Assembly (NCBI RefSeq): GCF_015767265.1
Contig: NZ_JADPIB010000008.1
Location: 62,001 to 126,000, forward strand
Direction: 5' to 3'
DNA length: 64,000 nt
Source: Aureivirga marina
GTDB taxonomy: Bacteria; Bacteroidota; Bacteroidia; Flavobacteriales; Flavobacteriaceae
Part shown: positions 19,289-27,279 of the stretch, one piece after another
Position numbering within the stretch: the stretch's first letter is position 1
Layout of the letters: every line of letters begins with the position of its first letter
Translations under genes and position numbers: made by a program
Notes under the pieces: model-generated
What the model saw: the letters and a program-made list of their open reading frames with translations, nothing else
Told to the model about the DNA's origin: nothing
Databases searched by the model: none

Positions 19289-19402
19289 ATGATTTATTTT
19301 TGCATTAAGGATTGAAGTGGCATCCTTTTTTACTTCTCTTCATTATATTGCTTTAAGTAAAAAAGATATAGCGGAAAGCCTGACCCGTTAGGGAAATGCC
19401 CT
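19289..19402 (+). repeat. Structured intergenic repeat, copy B
   Basis: Plus-strand oriented copy with GCATTAAGGATTGAAGTGG and CATCC at its 5' end and AAAAGATATAGCGGAAAGCC, then TGACCCGTTAGGGAAATGCCC, at its 3' end. The 5' GCATT pairs with the 3' AATGC, where copy C has GCGTT with AACGC and copy A has GCTT with AAGC. The inner CCC-GTTA-GGG hairpin matches CCC-GAA-GGG of copy A. It lies inside the hmu-like operon but antisense to it, which argues against a simple cis-leader role. Confidence 0.6.
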
Positions 19403-19440
19403 TATTATTATTTTAAAGTCAATTAAATATTTCTTTAAAT

Positions 19441-19466
19441 GAACACGAGTTTCAAACTCGCGCCAG
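19441..19466. repeat. REP-like palindrome
   Basis: CGAGTTT-C-AAACTCG forms a 7-bp hairpin flanked by GAACA and CGCCAG. The asymmetric flanks (TGGCG before the hairpin on the minus strand) resemble REP elements scattered by TnpA-REP proteins in Bacteroidota, but no second copy is in the window. It could also act as a processing or termination hairpin between two operon genes. Confidence 0.4.
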
Positions 19467-19489
19467 TAAAATGTTTTATTTTATTAAGT

Positions 19490-19813
19490 TTATTCTTCAG
19501 GAACGTAAATAATTTCTCCGTTTTCAAGCTGATATGCAGTTCCAACTTTCTTTCCTTTTCCTTCCGAACTTCCTTTAGAACCCTTGTATTTTTCAATGGT
19601 TTTTCCTTTCTTTTGGATAATTTCCATGTTTGTTTTTCCAGGATTTTTTACAATTGTAAAATCATCTTTAGTCAACATTTCTGTCATTTGAAATCTAGAA
19701 ACCAAAGCAACCATCAGAGCAACTGCAAAAACCATTGCGATATCAAATAAATTGGTCATTCCAGACATCGGATCATCATCTCCAGCTTGTAACAATCGTT
19801 TTTTTCTTCGCAT
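19490..19813 (-). CDS. DUF2149 protein, HmuV-like, ExbD-like partner of the adjacent channel
   Basis: A 107-aa protein with a basic N-terminus (MRRKKRLL), the motif DDPMSGMTNLFDIAMVFAVALMVALV forming one membrane span (about 20-42), and a small extracytoplasmic part. DUF2149 proteins accompany MotA/TolQ/ExbB channels and CobN-family proteins in Bacteroidota and archaea; topology resembles ExbD/TolR. It starts one base after the ExbB-like gene stop, so translation is probably coupled. In the hmu locus the equivalent is HmuV. Confidence 0.78.
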   Translation of the reverse strand: MRRKKRLLQAGDDDPMSGMTNLFDIAMVFAVALMVALVSRFQMTEMLTKDDFTIVKNPGKTNMEIIQKKGKTIEKYKGSKGSSEGKGKKVGTAYQLENGEIIYVPEE

Positions 19814-19814
19814 C

Positions 19815-20408
19815 TTAGTTTTTGTTTTTTAAAGTATTTGCTAAAAATTCTAAATTGTTCAAATCTGAAATAAACCAGCGTTGTTTCACTAATTGCGTTA
19901 CATAACCAATTGCTCCAGCGAAAATCCCGACAACTGTTGTAGAAAAGGCAACTTGCATGTTTTGCGCCATCGAAGCAATATCTCCATTTGCCAAACCAAC
20001 TAGAGCAGGACCAAGAGGAATCAAAGTTCCCATCAGACCAACCATTGGACCTAATTTTGCCAAAGATTTCGAACTACTCAATTCTTTTTCAGAAGCGATT
20101 TCAAAGTCAGATAAAATCTTTTCGATATGATTTTCATTTGATTTGTATTTTACGATATCTAAAAGGTGGTTTTTGAATAATTTATTTCCAGTAATTTTCT
20201 CTTGAATATCGTTTTCAGTGATTTTATTTTCCGAGAATTGTTTTAGAAAATCTTGGATATGGCTTTCATATTTTAATCGATTGATATACATTCCGAAAAA
20301 TCCTCCTAACAACATCAATGCGCGTACAAAACCGAAAAGTAATAATGCAATTACAGGAATTAATAATCCTGTAGAAACCCAATAAAGTATATTTGTAATA
20401 CTATCCAT
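19815..20408 (-). CDS. MotA/TolQ/ExbB proton channel family protein, HmuU-like
   Basis: A 197-aa inner-membrane protein with a span at about 8-32, a cytoplasmic loop, and two spans near 120-140 and 150-175. The glycine/proline-rich stretch LAKLGPMVGLMGTLIPLGPAL is the conserved ExbB/TolQ/MotA third-span region. With the DUF2149 partner it presumably uses the proton gradient to power the large chelatase or an associated uptake step. It is second in the four-gene operon. Confidence 0.85.
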   Translation of the reverse strand: MDSITNILYWVSTGLLIPVIALLLFGFVRALMLLGGFFGMYINRLKYESHIQDFLKQFSENKITENDIQEKITGNKLFKNHLLDIVKYKSNENHIEKILSDFEIASEKELSSSKSLAKLGPMVGLMGTLIPLGPALVGLANGDIASMAQNMQVAFSTTVVGIFAGAIGYVTQLVKQRWFISDLNNLEFLANTLKNKN

Positions 20409-20420
20409 AATCTGTGTAAT

Positions 20421-21125
20421 TTATTTGTGGAAAAACTTCTTGAAGAAATTTATTTGAATATTCTTTTGATAAAAAAAGTAGCCTAGAACAGCGAAAATTC
20501 CGATGATTCCGAAAGTGAAAGTAATCGGAAACCATTCGATTGTTAATTGTGTAAATGGAATTTTTGTTCCTTTCACAATCAGCGGTAAAAACATAGCTAA
20601 TAACAATTGAAAAAGCCCAATCAGGATTTTTATTTCTGCTCTTGTTCCCCAATCTTTAATCATGATTTTGCTTAAAAAACTTCCTAAAAACAGTGTAATT
20701 CCAGTTCCTAGTGCAAAAATTAAAGACAAATAGAAATAATTAATATTGTGTATTTCTAGAAAAAAAAGAGTTTGAATGAAAAAAATTCCGATGATAAATA
20801 AAAAAGAAGGAAAAACTGGAATCCAATTTGTCAGTTGTTTTTTCTTGGTAAGAAAATGTCCTTTTAATTGAATTAAAGAAAAGATAATTTGAATAAAAAC
20901 TTCAAAAATCTGAAAAATTGCAACCAAAGAAACTACTCCAGCAAGATTTAAAATCTCTGTAACGGTTTGGCTATTCTGTTTTGCAGAAAAAGAATAAATT
21001 CCAACAACAAAAATTATTGGAATTGCGATAGAAACTAATTGAATCCATCTATTTTCTGCTAAAGAAATATGCACAAAAGTGTATAAAATTGCAGTGATAA
21101 AAAACAATAATAAGAATATGGACAT
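20421..21125 (-). CDS. Multi-pass membrane protein at head of hmu-like operon (HmuT-like)
   Basis: A 234-aa protein with about seven hydrophobic spans and few charged residues. I recognise no catalytic motif. It is the first gene after a good promoter (21168-21196) and lies 12 bp before the ExbB-like gene, so it belongs to the same transcript. By position and type it corresponds to the membrane protein HmuT of the hmu haem locus, but sequence alone does not prove this. Confidence 0.6.
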   Translation of the reverse strand: MSIFLLLFFITAILYTFVHISLAENRWIQLVSIAIPIIFVVGIYSFSAKQNSQTVTEILNLAGVVSLVAIFQIFEVFIQIIFSLIQLKGHFLTKKKQLTNWIPVFPSFLFIIGIFFIQTLFFLEIHNINYFYLSLIFALGTGITLFLGSFLSKIMIKDWGTRAEIKILIGLFQLLLAMFLPLIVKGTKIPFTQLTIEWFPITFTFGIIGIFAVLGYFFYQKNIQINFFKKFFHK

Positions 21126-21151
21126 GAGAATCTAATTTACCTTATTTTTAT

Positions 21152-21164
21152 TTATTCTAAATAA
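21152..21164. promoter_or_regulatory. Operator-like direct repeat, downstream copy
   Basis: TTATTCTAAATAA, identical to the 13-mer at 21213-21225. It lies just downstream of the -7 box of the hmu-like operon, around the expected transcription start, so a bound repressor there would block initiation. Confidence 0.45.
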
Positions 21165-21167
21165 AAA

Positions 21168-21196
21168 CAAAAGTACTTAGTTTTTTAGAACCACAA
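21168..21196 (-). promoter_or_regulatory. Promoter of the hmu-like operon
   Basis: Minus strand: TTG at 21196-21194, an 18-base spacer, then TACTTTTG at 21175-21168, an exact -7 box. Both Bacteroidota promoter elements are present. Confidence 0.75.
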
Positions 21197-21206
21197 AACA
21201 TTTTCT

Positions 21207-21225
21207 TTAAAATTATTCTAAATAA
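21207..21225. promoter_or_regulatory. Fur/PerR-like box and upstream copy of the operator repeat
   Basis: TTAAAATTATTCTAA (21207-21221) fits the 7-1-7 inverted arrangement of PerR/Fur-family boxes with one mismatch between arms, and overlaps TTATTCTAAATAA (21213-21225), repeated at 21152. The two copies flank the promoter. Iron- or haem-linked repression is plausible for a haem-utilisation operon. Confidence 0.45.
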
Positions 21226-21238
21226 GAAAAAGAGCACA

Positions 21239-21270
21239 AAAAAAGAGTGAACTTAAAGTCCACTCTTTTT
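21239..21270 (-). terminator. Terminator after asd
   Basis: AAAAAGAGTG and its complement CACTCTTTTT, extended by ACT/AGT across one mismatch, form the stem, followed on the minus strand by T residues. It lies 30 bases past the asd stop. Confidence 0.8.
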
Positions 21271-21299
21271 GATTTTTATATGAAAAACTAGATTGTAAA

Positions 21300-22289
21300 C
21301 TACACTAAATTATTTGCAACTAAATATTCTGCAATTTGCACAGCATTTGTCGCTGCTCCTTTTCTTAAATTATCAGAAACAATCCACATATTTACAGTGT
21401 TCTCTTGTGAATAATCACGACGAATTCTACCTACAAAAACATCATTTTTTCCTTCAGCATAAATTGGCATTGGATATGTATTTGTATCTGTATTATCTTG
21501 AACAACAATTCCATCTGTATCGTTTAAAGCTCTACGAATATCCGATTCAGAAAAATCGTTTTCAAACTCGATATTTACACTTTCACTATGTCCACCAACC
21601 ACAGGAATTCTCACAGCAGTTGCTGTAATTTTTAAATTATCATCTCCTAAAATCTTTTTAGGTTCTCTAGTTAATTTTAATTCCTCTTTTGTATAACCAT
21701 TATCTTCAAAAACATCACAATGTGGAATAGCATTTTTGTGAATTGGATAATGATAAGCCATTTCGCCTTGTTTATTTTCATATTCATTTTCCAATTGCTG
21801 AACTGCTTTTACACCAGTTCCAGTAATCGATTGATATGTAGAAACAATAACTCTTTTTATTGTATATTTTTTATGCAAAGGAGCTAAAGTTAAAACAAGT
21901 TGAATTGTAGAACAATTTGGATTTGCAATGATTTTATCTTCTTTTGTCAGTTCTGAAGCATTAATTTCAGGCACAACTAATTTATGATCTGGATGCATTC
22001 GCCAAGCAGAAGAATTGTCAATAACTGTAATACCAGCTTCAGCAAATTTTGGTGCCCATTCTAAAGAAGTTCCACCTCCAGCAGAAAAAATTGCTATTTC
22101 AGGTTTTAAAGCTATAGCTTGTTGCATTCCAACAATTTTATATGATTTTCCTTTAAAATCAATTTCTTTTCCGATTGATTTTTCAGAAGCAACAGGGATT
22201 AATTCTGTAACAGGAAAATTTCTTTCCTCTAAAATTTTTAACATCACGCCACCTACCATTCCAGTAGCGCCAACTACAGCTATTTTCAT
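21300..22289 (-). CDS. asd: Aspartate-semialdehyde dehydrogenase
   Basis: Converts L-aspartyl-4-phosphate to aspartate semialdehyde using NADPH, the branch point to lysine/diaminopimelate, methionine and threonine. The N-terminal Rossmann motif is AVVGATGMVGGVML; the catalytic Cys is in NPNCSTIQL near residue 127; the substrate-binding His is in GGHSESVNIEF. The protein is 329 aa, normal for the family. Single gene, divergent from the GltB-like gene. Confidence 0.96.
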   Translation of the reverse strand: MKIAVVGATGMVGGVMLKILEERNFPVTELIPVASEKSIGKEIDFKGKSYKIVGMQQAIALKPEIAIFSAGGGTSLEWAPKFAEAGITVIDNSSAWRMHPDHKLVVPEINASELTKEDKIIANPNCSTIQLVLTLAPLHKKYTIKRVIVSTYQSITGTGVKAVQQLENEYENKQGEMAYHYPIHKNAIPHCDVFEDNGYTKEELKLTREPKKILGDDNLKITATAVRIPVVGGHSESVNIEFENDFSESDIRRALNDTDGIVVQDNTDTNTYPMPIYAEGKNDVFVGRIRRDYSQENTVNMWIVSDNLRKGAATNAVQIAEYLVANNLV

Positions 22290-22363
22290 TTTAATTCAAA
22301 GATTATATTTTAAATTTTTTGCAAATTTTCGGAATTAAATAATTAATTCCTAATCGTCTATCG

Positions 22364-22371
22364 CAAATGTA
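22364..22371 (-). promoter_or_regulatory. asd: -7 box of asd promoter
   Basis: Exact TAnnTTTG match (TACATTTG on the minus strand), 75 bases before the asd ATG. The rest of the 280-bp asd/GltB-like gap is AT-rich and shows nothing further I can identify. Confidence 0.5.
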
Positions 22372-22569
22372 CAAAAAAGTACAGTTTGTCTTTAAATTTA
22401 TGTAATCAATACATTAAATTTATTTATTTAACTAATTGTTATAATAATAACATTTATTTTCAACATTAAATCCAAGAAATTTTATCAAAACATTAATTAC
22501 TTTTTAACAAAACGACTAAAAAGTTCAAGTAAAATATTGCTTAATTTAAATTATTTAAAACTTAAAGTG

Positions 22570-24144
22570 ATGGCTTACAAGAAAATATATTTACGAATTT
22601 GCTATTCTGTTACAGCTTTAATTGTAATAATTAGCTTTTTTTGGATTCATGTTTTGTGGTTCTTTTTATTTTTTGGACCAATTTTCTTACTTGGATTCTT
22701 TGATATGATACAGAAAAAGCATGCCATACTTAAAAATTATCCTGTTATTGGACATTTACGATACATTTTTGAAGAAATTCGTCCAGAAATCATGCAATAT
22801 TTTGTAGAAACAAATACAGAAGGAAGGCCGATTAATAGGATTTATCGTTCTCTTGTATATGAAAGAGCAAAAGGAATAAATGATACAACACCATTTGGAA
22901 CACAAATGGAAATTTATAAAGCAGGTTATGAATGGATTGATCATTCGATGTATGCAAAAAATAAAAAAATAGAAAGACCATTTCCAAGAGTTATTATTGG
23001 AGGAAAAGATTGTAAACAACCTTATTCAGCAAGTTTATTAAATATTTCAGCGATGAGTTTTGGTGCTTTGAGTGATAATGCTGTTTTAGCTTTAAATAAA
23101 GGAGCAAAAGAAGGAAAATTTGCACATAATACTGGAGAAGGAGGGTTAAGTAAATATCATTTAGAACCAGGAGGAGATATTATTTGGCAAATAGGAACTG
23201 CTTATTTTGGTTGTAGAACAGAAGATGGAAATTTTGATGAAAAATTATTTCAAGAAAAATCGAATTATCCACAAGTAAAAATGATTGAAATTAAACTTTC
23301 ACAAGGTGCAAAACCTGGACATGGAGGAATTCTTCCTGCGATAAAAAACACTCCAGAAATTGCAAAAATTAGAAATATAAAACCACATATTGATGTACAT
23401 TCTCCACCTTCACACACAGCATTTTCTAATCCGATAGAATTTGTGCATTTTATTAAAAAATTGCGTGATTTATCAGGAGGAAAGCCAGTAGGATTCAAGC
23501 TTTGTGTTGGGAAGAAGCAAGAATTTATTGATGTTTGTAAAGCAATGGTGAAGACAGGAATTAAGCCAGATTTTATCACAGTAGATGGTGGAGAAGGAGG
23601 AACAGGAGCAGCTCCAGTTGAATTTTCAAATTCGGTTGGTTTTCCACTTCGAGATGGTTTAGTTTTCGTGACAGATACATTAACTGGATTTGATTTAAAA
23701 AAGGATATAAAAGTGATTGCTTCAGGAAAAATATTGAGTAGTTTTCATATTGCAAGAGTTTTAGCTTTAGGAGCAGATTTGTGTAATAGCGCCAGAGGAA
23801 TGATGCTTTCTTTAGGATGTATTCAATCTTTAAAATGCAATAAAAATACGTGTCCGACTGGAGTTGCAACACAAAATCAGACTTTAGTAAAAGGATTAGA
23901 TGTAGAGAAAAAAGCAAAACTTGTAGAAAAATTTCATAGTAACACTGTTTTTAGTTTGTTAGAATTAATTGCTGCAACAGGAGTTGATTCACATACAGAA
24001 ATTGAAAGAAAACATGTGATGCGAAGAATTAATATGAATAATGTGATGAGTTTTGCTGAAGTATTTCCAGAATTAGAACCAGGATGTTTTATAAATGAAA
24101 AAAATATTCCGCATCGATTTGCTCAATTTTTTGTGTCAGATTAA
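22570..24144 (+). CDS. FMN-binding glutamate-synthase-like protein (GltB core domain), membrane-anchored
   Basis: A 524-aa flavoprotein of the glutamate-synthase domain 2 family. Two membrane spans (about 8-45) come first, then the (beta/alpha)8 FMN domain: SAMSFGALSDNAVLALNKGA, GEGGLSKYH, GAKPGHGG, TVDGGEGGTGAAP. A Cys cluster of form CX5CX4C (CIQSLKCNKNTC, about 417-428) could hold the 3Fe-4S cluster. The glutaminase and domain 4 of true GltB are missing and no gltD is nearby, so it is probably not a working NADPH glutamate synthase; the substrate is unknown. I use ATG 22570, since the TTG at 22537 adds an unlikely leader. Confidence 0.85.
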   Translation: MAYKKIYLRICYSVTALIVIISFFWIHVLWFFLFFGPIFLLGFFDMIQKKHAILKNYPVIGHLRYIFEEIRPEIMQYFVETNTEGRPINRIYRSLVYERAKGINDTTPFGTQMEIYKAGYEWIDHSMYAKNKKIERPFPRVIIGGKDCKQPYSASLLNISAMSFGALSDNAVLALNKGAKEGKFAHNTGEGGLSKYHLEPGGDIIWQIGTAYFGCRTEDGNFDEKLFQEKSNYPQVKMIEIKLSQGAKPGHGGILPAIKNTPEIAKIRNIKPHIDVHSPPSHTAFSNPIEFVHFIKKLRDLSGGKPVGFKLCVGKKQEFIDVCKAMVKTGIKPDFITVDGGEGGTGAAPVEFSNSVGFPLRDGLVFVTDTLTGFDLKKDIKVIASGKILSSFHIARVLALGADLCNSARGMMLSLGCIQSLKCNKNTCPTGVATQNQTLVKGLDVEKKAKLVEKFHSNTVFSLLELIAATGVDSHTEIERKHVMRRINMNNVMSFAEVFPELEPGCFINEKNIPHRFAQFFVSD

Positions 24145-24217
24145 GTAAAAAATAAAAACATAAGTTATACAACTTCAAAACATTCCATTAGAATTAAAAT
24201 AAAACTATAATTTTCTG

Positions 24218-24225
24218 TAATTTTG
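24218..24225 (+). promoter_or_regulatory. glnS: -7 box of glnS promoter
   Basis: Exact TAnnTTTG match (TAATTTTG), 32 bases before the ATG. Confidence 0.6.
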
Positions 24226-24257
24226 CAGCTTTATTTAACATTAATAGTTGAAAAGAA

Positions 24258-25940
24258 ATGACAGAAGAATCAAAATCGCTTAATTTTATTGAGCAAATTA
24301 TTGAAGATGATCTGACTAATGGATTATCAAAAGATAAGTTACGTTTTAGATTCCCCCCAGAACCAAATGGATTTTTACATATTGGTCATGCTAAAGCAAT
24401 TTGTTTAAACTTCGGGTTAGGGCAGCAATACGATGCGCCTGTAAACTTACGCTTTGATGACACAAATCCAGAAAAAGAAGAGCAAGCATACGTAGATGCC
24501 ATCAAAAAAGATGTGGAGTGGCTTGGTTTTCAATGGGACAAGGAATGTTATACTTCTGATTATTTCCAGCAACTTTATGATTGGGCAGTTCAATTAATTA
24601 AAGAAGGAAAAGCATATATTGATACGCAAAATTCTGAGGAAATTGCTTCACAAAAAGGTACACCAACAACTCCAGGAACAAATAGTCCACACAGAGAAAG
24701 ACCAGTGGAACAAAGCTTAGAGATGTTTGAAAAAATGAAAAATGGAGAATATTCAGAAGGTCATTGTGTATTACGTGCAAAAATTGATATGGCTTCTCCA
24801 AATATGCATATGCGTGATCCGATTATGTATAGAATTATGCATAAAGACCACCATAGAACAGGAAGTGATTGGAAAATGTATCCTATGTATGATTGGGCAC
24901 ATGGGCAATCGGATTATTTAGAGCAAATTAGTCATTCACTTTGTTCTTTAGAATTTGAAGTTCATCGTCCTTTATACGATTGGTATTTAGATCAAATTTA
25001 CGATTCAGAAACAGTTCGAAATAAGCAAAGAGAATTTGCTCGTTTAAACTTAAACTATACTGTAATGAGTAAAAGAAAACTTTTACAGTTAGTTGAGGAA
25101 GGAATTGTAAATGGATGGGATGATCCACGTATGCCTACGATTTCAGGTTTAAGAAGAAGAGGATATACGCCAACATCTATTCGAAATTTTGCAAATACTG
25201 TTGGAGTTGCAAAGCGTGAAAACATTATTGATGTTGCTTTATTAGAATTTAATATTCGTGAGGATTTAAACAAAATAGCTACACGAGTAATGGGAGTTTT
25301 AGATCCAATTAAACTTATAATCACAAATTATCCAGAAGGAAAAGAAGAGTGGTTAACAGCAATTAACAATCCAGAAGATGAAAATACAGGAACACATGAA
25401 GTTCCATTTTCAAGAGAATTATTTATCGAAAGAGAAGACTTTAAAGAAGAAGCAAATAAGAAATTCTTCCGTCTTACATTAGGTAAAGAAGTTCGTTTAA
25501 AGAATGCATACATCATCAAAGGAGAAGATGTTGTTAAAGATGAAGAAGGAAATATTACAGAAATTCATTGTACATATGATCCTGAATCAAAAAGTGGAAG
25601 TGGAACAGAAGCTAGTAAACGTAGAGTAAAAGGAACACTTCATTGGGTTTCTGAAAAACATGCTGTTCCTGCGGAAGTTAGATTATATGATCGTTTATTT
25701 ACTGATGAAGCTCCTGATGGACATAAAGAACAAAGTTTTAAAGATTTTGTAAATCCAGATTCTTTAGAAGTTATTACTGCTTATGTAGAACCTTATTTAA
25801 AGGAAGCTAAAATTGGAGATAGATTCCAGTTCCAGAGAAAAGGATATTTCTGTGTAGATAATGATAGTTCAAAGGAAAAATTAGTTTTCAACAGAACAGT
25901 TACATTGAAAGATTCTTGGGCTAAAAAGCAAAAGAAATAA
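24258..25940 (+). CDS. glnS: Glutaminyl-tRNA synthetase
   Basis: Charges tRNA-Gln with glutamine. Class I synthetase of 560 aa: the HIGH motif is in PPEPNGFLHIGHAKAICLN near residue 40, the KMSKS-equivalent is VMSKRKL near residue 270, and the C-terminal half is the two-beta-barrel anticodon-binding region. GlxRS-specific signature RFDDTNPEKEE is present. Its presence implies direct Gln-tRNA charging rather than only the Glu-tRNA amidotransferase route. Single gene, with its own promoter and terminator. Confidence 0.97.
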   Translation: MTEESKSLNFIEQIIEDDLTNGLSKDKLRFRFPPEPNGFLHIGHAKAICLNFGLGQQYDAPVNLRFDDTNPEKEEQAYVDAIKKDVEWLGFQWDKECYTSDYFQQLYDWAVQLIKEGKAYIDTQNSEEIASQKGTPTTPGTNSPHRERPVEQSLEMFEKMKNGEYSEGHCVLRAKIDMASPNMHMRDPIMYRIMHKDHHRTGSDWKMYPMYDWAHGQSDYLEQISHSLCSLEFEVHRPLYDWYLDQIYDSETVRNKQREFARLNLNYTVMSKRKLLQLVEEGIVNGWDDPRMPTISGLRRRGYTPTSIRNFANTVGVAKRENIIDVALLEFNIREDLNKIATRVMGVLDPIKLIITNYPEGKEEWLTAINNPEDENTGTHEVPFSRELFIEREDFKEEANKKFFRLTLGKEVRLKNAYIIKGEDVVKDEEGNITEIHCTYDPESKSGSGTEASKRRVKGTLHWVSEKHAVPAEVRLYDRLFTDEAPDGHKEQSFKDFVNPDSLEVITAYVEPYLKEAKIGDRFQFQRKGYFCVDNDSSKEKLVFNRTVTLKDSWAKKQKK

Positions 25941-25958
25941 AACAAATAATAAAGAAAA

Positions 25959-25985
25959 AAGAGCCTATTAAATAGGTTCTTTTTT
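25959..25985 (+). terminator. Terminator after glnS
   Basis: AGAGCCTATT and AATAGGTTCT pair (one G-U) with a one-base spacer, followed by a T run. Confidence 0.8.
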
Positions 25986-25990
25986 ACACG

Positions 25991-26035
25991 AAAAATCCTG
26001 ATTAATAATTAAATAAATTAATAATCAGGATTTTT
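25991..26035 (-). terminator. Terminator after tatA
   Basis: AAAAATCCTGATTA pairs perfectly with TAATCAGGATTTTT across a 17-base AT loop. It lies just past the tatA stop on the minus strand and back to back with the glnS terminator. Confidence 0.8.
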
Positions 26036-26060
26036 TTATATCAATATTAAAGATAATTAC

Positions 26061-26270
26061 TTATTCTTTATCTTCTTTTTTCTTATCGATAGCTTTCTTT
26101 TCTTCATCGTCATCTGATTTAGAAGCATCTTTAAATTCTTTAATTCCGCTTCCAAGACCACGCATTAATTCTGGAATTTTTCTACCTCCAAATAATAATA
26201 GAACTACTACTGCTATCAGAACCCACTGATAAGGTCCCATGATTCCTAAAAATATATTTAGTGTATTCAT
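26061..26270 (-). CDS. tatA: Sec-independent protein translocase subunit TatA
   Basis: A 69-aa protein: one N-terminal span (about 14-31), the hinge [21 protein letters not shown] typical of TatA/E, then a charged Lys/Asp/Glu tail. TatA subunits assemble the pore that moves folded proteins with twin-arginine signals. No tatC is in the window. A textbook Bacteroidota promoter precedes it. Confidence 0.93.
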   Translation of the reverse strand: MNTLNIFLGIMGPYQWVLIAVVVLLLFGGRKIPELMRGLGSGIKEFKDASKSDDDEEKKAIDKKKEDKE

Positions 26271-26289
26271 CTTCTTGATATTTATGTTG

Positions 26290-26318
26290 CAAAGATACTA
26301 ATTAATTATTTATACAAA
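26290..26318 (-). promoter_or_regulatory. tatA: Promoter of tatA
   Basis: Minus strand: TTTG (26318-26315), 17-base spacer, TATCTTTG (26297-26290). Both elements match the Bacteroidota consensus exactly, making it the clearest promoter in the window. Confidence 0.85.
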
Positions 26319-26339
26319 GTACTAATAGCAAATAAAATA

Positions 26340-27080
26340 CTATTGTACATTTTCTATCTTACCTCCTAAGATTTTATCTTTATTAATTGCTGATGGAGTT
26401 CCTTTATAATAAATTTCTCCTCCAATTTTTACCTTAGCATTTAAAACATCTTGAACAGTTACATGTCCTATTCCACCTGTTGCAGCAGAAATAGTTGTTT
26501 GATTTGATTTTAAACCATAACCATTGTAAACTCCACCTAAAGAAAGCGTAATATTTTGATTTTCTGTAAAACCAGTCGTTTCAATTCTTGAACCAGAAAC
26601 AGATTTTACATTTAAATAACGTAAATCAACATCTAATTCAATCATCGAACCTTCTTGTGCTCTTAATTCTAAAGCGCTTTGTTTTATAACGTGATCAGCT
26701 GTAATTTTTGCACCTTCATTTACATCAATAACATTGATTGGTCCAGCGTAATAAATTTGAATTGCCACGTCTTTTGAATTAAAAATTCCTGAGATTTCAA
26801 CAGAAATTTTCAACATTTGATTTTTTAATTTAACTTTAATTTTTTCTGCATTTTTTCCAGAAACAACAACTTTTTGTTCATTAGATTTTATCAATTCTAC
26901 ATCTAAAGAGTTAAAAACTTTCAAAGAATTAAACTCTCCAACCTTAGTTGTTACTTTCTCTTGTGCATAAGTATTAAAAGAAAATAAAGTTATAAATAGA
27001 GTTATTAACAATGTTGTTAATAACTTCGATTTTTGTTTATAAATATAGTGTAAATCGTATGTTTGCATAATTTTATTCAT
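26340..27080 (-). CDS. Secreted head GIN domain-containing protein (DUF2807)
   Basis: A 246-aa exported protein: a signal peptide with a long N-region ends in NTYAQ (about residue 40), then a repetitive right-handed beta-helix-like domain typical of DUF2807 head-GIN proteins (VFNSLDVELIKSNEQKVVVSG; INVIDVNEGAKITA; LNVKSVSGSRIETTG; GGIGHVTVQDVLNAKV). These are common in Bacteroidota; function is unknown, with adhesin-like or anti-sigma-associated roles suggested for the fold. A second ATG at 27068 is a possible start. Single gene. Confidence 0.82.
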   Translation of the reverse strand: MNKIMQTYDLHYIYKQKSKLLTTLLITLFITLFSFNTYAQEKVTTKVGEFNSLKVFNSLDVELIKSNEQKVVVSGKNAEKIKVKLKNQMLKISVEISGIFNSKDVAIQIYYAGPINVIDVNEGAKITADHVIKQSALELRAQEGSMIELDVDLRYLNVKSVSGSRIETTGFTENQNITLSLGGVYNGYGLKSNQTTISAATGGIGHVTVQDVLNAKVKIGGEIYYKGTPSAINKDKILGGKIENVQ

Positions 27081-27242
27081 TAATGTTATACCTTTAAAAC
27101 AATAACTATACCTAAAAGAATACTTTTTAGTTCAATTGTTACACTTTTGATTGTTTATTCAAGGATATAAAATTAAATATTTAGAATAAAATAACTATTA
27201 AATACTTAATATTTTATTTAATTTTCAACATAAATAGTAAAA

Positions 27243-27269
27243 AATAGAATTTTATAAAAAAATTCTATT
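27243..27269 (-). terminator. Terminator after rnr
   Basis: AATAGAATTTT and AAAATTCTATT form an 11-bp stem with a 5-base loop, followed by a T run on the minus strand, starting 10 bases after the rnr stop. Confidence 0.82.
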
Positions 27270-27279
27270 CTTCTAAACT

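Noticed and set aside
19284-19489. Cobalamin riboswitch before the CobN-family gene
   Set aside because: No B12-box-like conserved core is visible; the gap is explained by repeat copy B and a REP-like hairpin.
20401-20652. Minus-strand 83-residue frame overlapping the head of the ExbB-like gene
   Set aside because: It lies in another frame within the longer membrane-protein gene 20421-21125, which has a clean membrane pattern and promoter.
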